In this document: in pieces, positions 7,709 through 13,389 of the stretch
Position numbering within the stretch: position 1 is the stretch's first letter
How the letters are laid out: the number at the start of each line of letters is the position of its first letter
From: Candidatus Zhuqueibacterota bacterium RBG_16_48_16
GTDB lineage: Bacteria; Zhuqueibacterota; Zhuqueibacteria; Residuimicrobiales; Sediminimicrobiaceae
Direction of reading: 5' to 3'
NCBI GenBank assembly: GCA_001771235.1
Contig: METF01000116.1
Coordinates: 1-13,714, forward strand
Length of the DNA stretch: 13,714 nucleotides
Position numbers and translations under genes: made by a program
Notes under the pieces: generated by a model
What the model was told of the DNA's origin: nothing
Seen by the model: only the letters and a program-made list of their open reading frames with translations
Databases searched by the model: none

Positions 7709-8209
7709 CTATTCGCTGTAAAAATAATGGAAAGCGAACATTCGCTTGAGCACCAATTTATGGCTCGCAAGCGTCGATAAAAAAGGTGATGATATGGAAA
7801 CCTGCATACGCTTAAAATATGTCCGCGAGGTGGTCGGCTGATCCGGACTATAGTCATTCACATAATCCACTTCGATGTCTACCTGGTAGGGTATGGTGCC
7901 GGAAACAATCGTGGTTGAAAAATCATCGAAATCATCGATATCGTCGAAATAGGGATAGACCTCATTATCATCCGGACCAAAGCTCGCAGCATAGGTGAAG
8001 GAGCCGGGAATGGTCGCCGAGCCGTCCTCATCATAACGGCATGCTTCCGCCTCTTCGATGTATTTTTGCGCCAGGGCAATACCTTCCAGGATTTGTTCGC
8101 TCTGCAGCAACACGACGTGGTTCTGTAATATGGACGTATTTAATGAGAGCGTGATGGTGGAGAGAAGTACCAGGCCGGCAATGGTGAAAAGTGTGTTTCC
8201 TAAATGCAT
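7709..8209 (-). CDS. PilV-like minor pilin, leaderless
   Basis: 166 aa. An N-terminal membrane helix (about 5-25: NTLFTIAGLVLLSTITLSLN) is followed by an amphipathic helix LLQSEQILEGIALAQKYIEE. A small domain then carries the acidic YFDDIDDFDDFSTTI, a motif typical of PilV-like minor pilins, and the strand pairs IPYQVDIEVDYV and SRTYFKRMQVSIS. No G-FTLIE prepilin peptidase site is present. An in-frame TAA lies two codons upstream of the ATG, so the protein starts as written; GGGA lies just upstream as a weak ribosome site. It is the first gene of the three-gene minor-pilin operon and lies about 50 bp downstream of the predicted start of a candidate sigma-54 promoter. Confidence 0.68.
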   Translation of the reverse strand: MHLGNTLFTIAGLVLLSTITLSLNTSILQNHVVLLQSEQILEGIALAQKYIEEAEACRYDEDGSATIPGSFTYAASFGPDDNEVYPYFDDIDDFDDFSTTIVSGTIPYQVDIEVDYVNDYSPDQPTTSRTYFKRMQVSISSPFLSTLASHKLVLKRMFAFHYFYSE

Positions 8210-8271
8210 GTGTTATCCCGATTGCTAATCTACGGTTGCCAGGACATCCTCAGACTGTTCGTTGTTTTCAT

Positions 8272-8287
8272 TGCAGAGAGCGTGCCA
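8272..8287 (-). promoter_or_regulatory. Candidate sigma-54 (-24/-12) promoter of minor-pilin operon
   Basis: On the minus strand this reads TGGCAC, five bases, CTGCA. It keeps the required GG-N10-GC spacing and differs from the sigma-54 consensus TGGCAC-N5-TTGCW at one position; the CTGCA variant is known from nifH promoters. Transcription would start near 8261, about 50 bp before the PilV-like ATG. A 7-bp inverted repeat (GTGCCAT / ATGGCAC, 8282-8300) overlaps the -24 half. Confidence 0.5.
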
Positions 8288-8356
8288 TATTCAATGGCAC
8301 TATCCGGACAAATAACCTGAATATTCTTAGCCGGTAACGAACAATCATCAAAAGAA

Positions 8357-8412
8357 CAGTGACACAGGTAATGACATCTTCCTGTGACCATTGTCATTCA
8401 TTGGTGACACTG
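8357..8412. promoter_or_regulatory. Nested inverted repeat with GTGACA motifs, possible activator site
   Basis: Outer arms CAGTGACAC (8357-8365) and GTGACACTG (8404-8412) pair with one mismatch. Inner arms AATGACA (8370-8376) and TGTCATT (8392-8398) pair perfectly. GTGACAC occurs twice and GTGACC once within 56 bp. The block sits about 100-150 bp upstream of the predicted sigma-54 start, the usual place for enhancer-binding activators. The function is inferred. Confidence 0.35.
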
Positions 8413-8633
8413 CTATCTAGTTTCTGAACGAAAACGAGCGGAATAAAAAAGAACTGTCATTGGGAGCGGAGGAAATGAGTCATTTCCCGTTCAATTCGCT
8501 TTATTGGAGCGAAGCAATCCCCCTTTACTTTTCAGGAGATTGCTTCGGCAAAACTTGTCCTGAGCTTGTCGAAGGAAACGCCTCGCAATGACAGCAAATT
8601 TTTAAATAAGTAGTTTTCGTTCGGACACTATCT
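8413..8633. repeat. Composite nested inverted-repeat element
   Basis: Three nested arm pairs are visible. The outer pair is TTCTGAACGAAAAC (8422-8435) against GTTTTCGTTCGGAC (8613-8626). The middle pair is CTGTCATTGGGAGCGG (from about 8455) against CGCCTCGCAATGACAG (8579-8594). The inner pair is GCGAAGCAATCCCC (about 8509-8523) against GGAGATTGCTTCGGC (8535-8549). It resembles the widespread bacterial 'CATTGCGAG ... GAAGCAATC' dispersed repeats. No gene is present. A half copy is at 5720-5753. Confidence 0.65.
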
Positions 8634-8661
8634 ATTCTAAAAAAAACACATCCGTTTTCTT

Positions 8662-8697
8662 AAAAAAGCGCCCGCGTATCGCTACGCAGACGCTTTT
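8662..8697 (-). terminator. Rho-independent terminator of the Ig-like lipoprotein gene
   Basis: Read on the minus strand, arms AAAAGCG and CGCTTTT enclose a second pairing GCGTA / TACGC, and six T follow the stem. It lies about 55 bp beyond the stop codon at 8751. Confidence 0.8.
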
Positions 8698-8750
8698 GTG
8701 GGTGTGGGGTCATCAAATACGGTTTGTGGTAAAAGGTTCTTTTTGATCCT

Positions 8751-11561
8751 TTAATATTCAAGGAGCAGTTGTATGTAGACCGAGCGCGACAGCTTGGCCG
8801 CATTGCCGGTAAATTCGATTTCCACTTCCGCTGCCTGGGGCTGGTCTTTTAACGGATCGAGATTGTTGACCAGGACGGTCGTAAAAGCCGTTGACCCATA
8901 GCCATAGTCATCTTTGCCTGACATCAGGTCCGTGCCGGAAAGCTCTCCCGCTGATGTTTTTGCTTTCAGCGATGAGCCGGCGCCGGGCGGGTTGCCATTG
9001 ATATCGTAAATTCTGATCAGGATGACAGCGGTTTCACCCAATTTGAGTGAGCTGACATCATTCACCACAGATACATCGAAGCGGGCAATCCCACCGCTGA
9101 AAACAGCCATGCTCGTATCAAAGACTTTGGCATCACGACCGTTTTGATCGCGCCCTTGTGTGGTAGCCAATATAACCGTCACGCCGTCATTCTCGCCCAT
9201 GTCACCAACGCTGTTCATCACTTCCTGTCCCTCAAAATCCGGAACCGTAATCGGCAAGTACACGGAAGGATCGTTGGGGTTTGGAATGCGATGTGGCGCC
9301 AAAGTCGATCCGTCTTGCGGAAGCAGGTATGGTTTCGGATTAGCCGACAGGAGCACAGCCGAACCCTCTCCTCTTTCATTGGTTGTTATATCCGTTGTGA
9401 TAATACCTGCCGTGCTTGTCAAGTAAACAGTGGTGCCTTTTTCAACCGGATTGTTATACTTGTCACCTATAAAAACACCAACCTTGAATTCGCGCACATA
9501 GCCCCACCCATATAAATTAAAGTAATCGAGAGTCACCGTCATGTGGGTTTCCACATTATTTGGATTTCCAGGATCGATCCATATATACGGCGGACCGGAG
9601 CGTATGACGATATTGGTGGTTCTGGCCATGACTTGCAGCTCGCTCAATACTTCGGCCCTTATCTCCGCTGTTCCGGATCGTATGCCGGCACGGAAGCCAA
9701 TCGTAGCCTGGCCCGCCACGGTTTTGATCGGCTCGGATTCGCCGCCCGGTGAACCGTTGGCGACAACAAATCCCTCGCCGCCGCCCGGCCCGTTTTGCAG
9801 GTAGAATTTAACCAGGACTTCGTGGCCTATCGGCTGGCCCTGGACGCCTAATATGGTCGCGGTGATGTTTGTCTGTTCCAGGTTTCCGGTTTCTTTCACC
9901 CAGATAAAATTGGGTGTGGCCGTCAAAATGATACTCTGGGGTGAGTTGATATAAAATTCGATTTGCTGAGTTTTGGTAAATCCGCCGTATTTGGCCGTAA
10001 CAATAGCCAGGCCGGGATCGACTCCGGCCCGCAGGGGAAGCGCGGCAATGCCTTCTTCGCTGGTCGTCGCCGAGGAGGCGATGTAACCCTTGTCCGCGTA
10101 AAACTCAACGACAGCGCCGCTGACGGCTTTTTGCGAAGAGCTCAATTTTAAGTGTACCGATATGAGCGCGGCCGTAACACCGTCGGCAGGAATGGAATCC
10201 GGATTTGCCAGCATTTCCATGTGCATGCCGAGCAAATCGATTTTGTGCACCGTGCTCGCCGATCCGATATTGGCCGTGATCTGGTCGGTCACATCCGTCT
10301 CTCCCACATCCGGGGTGTAGATAACCACGGCTTGTCCATACATGTCCGTAATCGCCGTTCCCGATACGCTGCCATAGAGACAGGTGAATTGAACCGTTGC
10401 ATCTTTTACGGGATTATTGTTCTCATCGAGTATGGTGGCGGTAAGCTCTGTTTTGGAAACACCATCGCGGTATAACTCTTTTTCGCCTGCAAACGCAAGG
10501 CCCCTTTCCGAGGTGGAAGTGACAAATTGAGCCCGGGCCGTATCGGCCAGCTCATGAAAGCGGGCAACGACCAGAACGACGGAATCCAGCACCGCAGCAC
10601 TGGTCAGTTGAGCTTCGGCTTTTCCCTCAGTGCTGGTCATGACTTTGCTGGGAGAAACAGTGCCGTTGGTGGTTGAGAAATTGATTTCCGCTTCTGCGAT
10701 AGGGGTATTTTGCGGCGTCAAAAGTGAGGCCACAAAGGTTTTCCTGCTTTTTCCGTCCGCCAAAAGCATAGCCTCTTTCGGAATCATGATCAGCCTGGGC
10801 AGCTCGTATTTCATGATCAGCGTTTTGGCAATCACCTGGCCGTATTCGACAAAAATCGTATCCACACCGGCATGCGAAGAAGCAATCAGCTCCGCCGTCG
10901 CCATTCCCTTGCCATCCGTCTGAACATTATTTTCAACCGTGCCAAAAGTCGCCGCCAGCGATAGGGCGGCGTTGCTCACCGCTTTTTTGCTGGTCGTCTC
11001 TTTTACGGATATCTTGACCAGGGCTTTGGATAATCCGTCAGCGGGCAAGGCATCCACATCGAACGAGGGCGCTACGGTGACGCCGAGAAACGTGATGCCG
11101 ATTTGTGCGCTGTTTAGCCCTTGTGAATCGGCCTTTTTGAGATCTTTATTCCGGTCGGGGAAACCGGGCACTTCCAGTCGCACGAACACATTTGTCGCCT
11201 GGCGTTTGTAAAGCCCGCTGGCCGTATCGACCACGGTGGCCGTCACAATGGCATCGATATCCTCTTCACTGGCTACGCTCTGCAGCGTCGCAACGGCAAT
11301 GCCTTCGGCAGTGGATATGGCGTACTCGGTGACCGCGCCATGAGTTGTGGTGAATTCCACACGATAGCCCGAGGCGATTTCACCTTCCTCGTCGAGGATT
11401 GTGGCCTTGATGATGGTCGTCGACAAGCCGTCGGCCAAAATCTGCGGCTCGGTAATTTCAACCTCCTCGACCGTACCGACGATATCCTCGCCTTTTTTGC
11501 TGCATGTCGCCCAGAGCAGCAGACACAGAACAAGACAGCCAAAAAACAATATTTTTCTCAT
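8751..11561 (-). CDS. Large lipoprotein with tandem bacterial Ig-like (Big_1/invasin-type) domains
   Basis: 936 aa. The N-terminus MRKILFFGCLVLCLLLWATC-SKKGED is a signal peptide ending in a likely lipidated Cys20; the lipobox WATC is not canonical. At least five Big_1-type repeats each open with an (A/R)DG motif at residues 43-45, 174-176, 268-270, 365-367 and 459-461, followed by a T-A-T-I-L-D-E-x-G-x-P strand and a V-x-F-x-x-x-x-G strand. Two or three more divergent Ig-like units fill about 545-660, 690-745 and 825-935. Big_1 proteins are commonly surface adhesins or stalks. I choose the ATG at 11561, with GGGG eight bases upstream, over an in-frame TTG two codons earlier. There are neither catalytic motifs nor a C-terminal anchor or sorting signal. 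Its position beside the minor-pilin operon on the same strand suggests a surface partner (inference). Confidence 0.85.
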   Translation of the reverse strand: MRKILFFGCLVLCLLLWATCSKKGEDIVGTVEEVEITEPQILADGLSTTIIKATILDEEGEIASGYRVEFTTTHGAVTEYAISTAEGIAVATLQSVASEEDIDAIVTATVVDTASGLYKRQATNVFVRLEVPGFPDRNKDLKKADSQGLNSAQIGITFLGVTVAPSFDVDALPADGLSKALVKISVKETTSKKAVSNAALSLAATFGTVENNVQTDGKGMATAELIASSHAGVDTIFVEYGQVIAKTLIMKYELPRLIMIPKEAMLLADGKSRKTFVASLLTPQNTPIAEAEINFSTTNGTVSPSKVMTSTEGKAEAQLTSAAVLDSVVLVVARFHELADTARAQFVTSTSERGLAFAGEKELYRDGVSKTELTATILDENNNPVKDATVQFTCLYGSVSGTAITDMYGQAVVIYTPDVGETDVTDQITANIGSASTVHKIDLLGMHMEMLANPDSIPADGVTAALISVHLKLSSSQKAVSGAVVEFYADKGYIASSATTSEEGIAALPLRAGVDPGLAIVTAKYGGFTKTQQIEFYINSPQSIILTATPNFIWVKETGNLEQTNITATILGVQGQPIGHEVLVKFYLQNGPGGGEGFVVANGSPGGESEPIKTVAGQATIGFRAGIRSGTAEIRAEVLSELQVMARTTNIVIRSGPPYIWIDPGNPNNVETHMTVTLDYFNLYGWGYVREFKVGVFIGDKYNNPVEKGTTVYLTSTAGIITTDITTNERGEGSAVLLSANPKPYLLPQDGSTLAPHRIPNPNDPSVYLPITVPDFEGQEVMNSVGDMGENDGVTVILATTQGRDQNGRDAKVFDTSMAVFSGGIARFDVSVVNDVSSLKLGETAVILIRIYDINGNPPGAGSSLKAKTSAGELSGTDLMSGKDDYGYGSTAFTTVLVNNLDPLKDQPQAAEVEIEFTGNAAKLSRSVYIQLLLEY

Positions 11562-11608
11562 AACCAAAACCCCACGACATAATGTCTACGCTGCGACGTC
11601 CATTTCAT
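11558..11608 (-). CDS. Possible 16-residue leader peptide overlapping the lipoprotein start
   Basis: ATG at 11608-11606 opens a 16-codon frame (MKWTSQRRHYVVGFWL) whose TGA overlaps the lipoprotein ATG as ATGA (11561-11558). GAGAGAG about ten bases upstream could serve as a ribosome site. Such overlap permits translational coupling. It is short enough to be chance. Confidence 0.25.
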   Translation of the reverse strand: MKWTSQRRHYVVGFWL

Positions 11609-11841
11609 TTTCTCAACTCTCTCTTTGTCTATGTATTCGGTGACACAGAATTGGGTCATGTTGGCAACAATTTTTTACAGCATTCGAGCAGGGTAAAAAG
11701 CAAGCTTTCACAACGCCTCTGCGTCTTTTATTTTACAAAGTTATAAGAACTTGAAATTAAAACCGTTAGTAATTTCATAACACGACGGAAATTTTCGTGC
11801 AAACGCTGATGATTCGTCCTGCTCTTTGACGCTTTGTCTAA
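11609..11841 (-). other. Long 5' leader region of the lipoprotein gene
   Basis: This is the stretch between the lipoprotein gene and its candidate promoter. It holds no convincing gene on either strand. It includes a CACGA / TCGTG hairpin (11781-11799) with an AT-rich centre, and one GTGACAC heptamer (11640-11646). I recognise no known riboswitch. Confidence 0.4.
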
Positions 11842-11857
11842 AGCAAAACGCTTGCCA
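11842..11857 (-). promoter_or_regulatory. Candidate sigma-54 (-24/-12) promoter of the Ig-like lipoprotein gene
   Basis: The minus strand reads TGGCAA, GCGTT, TTGCT. This gives the exact GG-N10-GC spacing and one mismatch to TGGCAC-N5-TTGCW. Transcription would start near 11831, leaving a leader of about 270 nt before the ATG at 11561. A GTGACAC heptamer (minus strand, 11994-12000) lies about 165 bp upstream of that start. Confidence 0.45.
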
Positions 11858-12050
11858 ATTATTATGGGGATTCATGGTGGTGAAAGGATATGCTGGAAAG
11901 CACATCGATGGGGATGGTCGGAACGCGAGGTTTTTTCGACAGCTTTACTGGTGAGAATAGAGACCGTAACCAATCACAGGCAGCCCAATGAACGTGTCAC
12001 ACCTGCGAATCAGGCTGTTGTAGAATAGCATGATGAAGCCGTAAAGCTAG

Positions 12051-12142
12051 TCCTCTCTCCCCCGGGGAGAGAGACAGAGTGAGGGGGAAATTGATTTATA
12101 AAAGTTTGCACCCTCACCCTGCCCCTCTCCCTCGAAGGGCTC
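12051..12142. repeat. CCTCTCCC/GGGTGAGGG-type dispersed repeat
   Basis: The left part, GGGGAGAGAGACAGAGTGAGGG, is the imperfect inverse of the right part, CCCTCACCCTGCCCCTCTCCC, around an AT-rich centre. This pattern (CCCTCACCCTNNCCCTCTCCC) is a widespread non-coding repeat in environmental bacterial genomes. It forms one layer of the larger nested structure. Confidence 0.6.
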
Positions 12143-12233
12143 AACGTGTCCCTCATTTCTCCCTGGACACGGATAAACACCGTTTGGGTATACGGGTATG
12201 AAACCTTAGTAGCTACCAACATCCACCCAATCC

Positions 12234-12274
12234 TACCTTATTAGCTTATTTAATGAGAATAAGCTAATAAGGTA
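12234..12274. repeat. Perfect 17-bp palindrome with 7-nt loop
   Basis: TACCTTATTAGCTTATT (12234-12250), loop TAATGAG, then the exact complement (12258-12274). It lies at the centre of the nested repeat region. The A/T-rich arms and lack of a T-run argue against a terminator. Confidence 0.8.
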
Positions 12275-12516
12275 AGAATGCGCTGGTGATATTTTTCTAC
12301 TAAGGTTTTTTTAAAAAATAAGGCTCAATAATAAATGCCAATATTGACATGTCGACATCAGATATGCGAATTATTGTCTGTGTCCAGTGAGAAATGAGGG
12401 TAAAGATAAGCCTCGAAGGGAGAGGGGACTAGGCGGGCTGCATCTATGCTCAATTTGGTGAATCTGCAACAGCCTGGAATGCACGGGTCTCCTGCCGTCG
12501 TGCACGGAATGAGGAG

Positions 12517-12536
12517 ATTCCTGCATCCGCAGGAAT
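12517..12536. repeat. Short palindrome of the ATTCCTGC...GCAGGAAT dispersed family
   Basis: Arms ATTCCTGC (12517-12524) and GCAGGAAT (12529-12536) surround ATCC. This is the core of a common dispersed bacterial repeat. It appears only on the right side of the large nested structure, which suggests a separate later insertion. Confidence 0.5.
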
Positions 12537-12668
12537 AACAGCATCTCTGTCCATATCAATAGACCCCGTGATTGGTTACCACAGACCTGACAGGCTCTTG
12601 ATGCAATCGATATCAAGGTGTTTGGGAGGCCCGATTTCGGACAGAGGATTTTTGATCAAACATCGCAC

Positions 12669-12768
12669 ATCTACGATTTACGATGAACGATTTATGATTT
12701 GCGATTTTTCAGGGCCTTTTCAATAATAGATCAGAGATCGAAAATCGTTAATCGCCAATCTTAAATCA
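12669..12768. repeat. Inverted repeat built from ACGATTT-like short units
   Basis: The left arm (12669-12708) is a run of near-repeats ACGATTT / ACGATGA / ACGATTT / ATGATTT / GCGATTT. The right arm (about 12732-12768) carries the complementary AAAATCG / TTAATCG / CCAATC / TTAAATC units. No spacers are present, so it is not a CRISPR. It lies about 45 bp downstream of the YccF stop. Confidence 0.55.
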
Positions 12769-12814
12769 ACCCGATATGATCTTGGTTATGACAAAGCAAA
12801 ATTCAAAAATAGAT

Positions 12815-13183
12815 TCATCGGATCTCTTTACCAAACGGCGCCAAAGCCAGTGTGGCCAATTTGGCGTGCTGTTTGGCAAAAGGAATGCCGATGATGGTGA
12901 TGGCCAATAGAACGGCGAGGAGCAGATGCGTCAGGCAAATCAAGATGCCGCCGATAACAATCCAGATAATGTTGAAAACCGTAGATAAAAATCCTGATGT
13001 AACCGGTCGGCTGACGATTTCCCGGCCAAAAGGCATCAGGGCCAGGACGGCCAGTTTTATCGCCTGTACGCCAAACGGAATGCCGATGATGGTAAAACAA
13101 AGCAGGATGCCGGTGATGAGGTATTCGAAAAAGATCAGAATTCCGCCGAAGAGAATCCAAAGGATATTGCCCAGGAGGCTCAT
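12815..13183 (-). CDS. yccF: YccF-family inner-membrane protein (DUF307)
   Basis: 122 aa, made of two similar halves. Each half has an N-I-x-W-I-x-x-G-G-I-L-I membrane helix, then a second helix ending in TIIGIPF-x-x-Q-x-x-K-L-A-x-L-A-L-x-PFG-(R/K)-E-I. The duplicated TIIGIPF and PFG-E-I motifs identify the YccF domain pair. This gives about four membrane segments. The molecular function of the family is unknown. GGAAAGGG lies 6 bp before the ATG, supporting this start. E. coli YccF is somewhat longer (about 150 aa). It appears to be transcribed alone: the hydrolase gene upstream on the same strand ends about 200 bp away, with a MITE-like repeat between them. Confidence 0.92.
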   Translation of the reverse strand: MSLLGNILWILFGGILIFFEYLITGILLCFTIIGIPFGVQAIKLAVLALMPFGREIVSRPVTSGFLSTVFNIIWIVIGGILICLTHLLLAVLLAITIIGIPFAKQHAKLATLALAPFGKEIR

Positions 13184-13233
13184 GTTTTTCCCTTTCCATG
13201 CAATCGTTTCAAATCACTTTTTTCGCAGCTATC

Positions 13234-13345
13234 CAGCCCACGAAACACACGAAACAAACAAAATGAATGAAAGAAAATATCTAAGGATTCATGGTTTTCG
13301 TGATTCGTTGATTCCTTTCGTATATTTTGTGTGTTTAGTGGGCTA
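13234..13345 (-). repeat. MITE-like palindromic repeat, copy 2 (inverted)
   Basis: 112-bp element. Its reverse complement follows copy 1 (5600-5710) almost throughout, including the internal blocks CGAAAGGAATCAACGAATCA and CGAAAACCAT. The left terminal repeat is CAGCCCACGAAACACAC; the right one has diverged to GTGTGTTTAGTGGGCTA. Confidence 0.85.
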
Positions 13346-13389
13346 GATGATTCTTTTTTCCAATCGTAAACGTATGCTGCACTGGAAAG

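Larger units (their letters stand above)
11966..12579. repeat. Nested multi-layer inverted-repeat region, no gene
   Basis: Inverted arm pairs nest in order around one centre: GTAACCAATCAC (11966-11977 / 12568-12579), CAGGCTGTTG (12011-12020 / 12467-12476), an imperfect AGCAT-GATG-AGCC-CTAGTCC arm (12028-12053 / about 12427-12445), CCCTCTCCCTCGAAGG ... CCTCATTTCTCNCTGGACAC (about 12121-12172 / 12377-12429), AAACCTTAGTAG (12201-12212 / 12297-12308), and a central 17-bp palindrome. The open frames inside are short and low in complexity. It looks like layered palindromic elements, or a decayed inverted duplication. Confidence 0.6.

Noticed and set aside
8751..11561. Intimin/invasin-type outer-membrane adhesin
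   Set aside because: The Ig repeats are similar, but there is no N-terminal beta-barrel or LysM region; a lipoprotein signal is seen instead.
11834..12028. Plus-strand open frame of 64 codons in the intergenic region
   Set aside because: It has no ribosome-binding site, no recognisable motif, and runs into the nested repeats; it looks like chance.
12371..12616. Minus-strand open frame of 81 codons in the repeat region
   Set aside because: Its translation derives from dispersed CCTCTCCC and CCTGC-type repeats, which often produce such spurious frames.
12669..12768. Possible CRISPR array
   Set aside because: The units are 6-8 bp, degenerate and contiguous, with no unique spacers and no cas genes nearby.
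12852..13346. Plus-strand open frame of 164 codons opposite YccF and the MITE-like repeat
   Set aside because: YccF on the other strand has clear duplicated family motifs; this frame ends inside a non-coding repeat.
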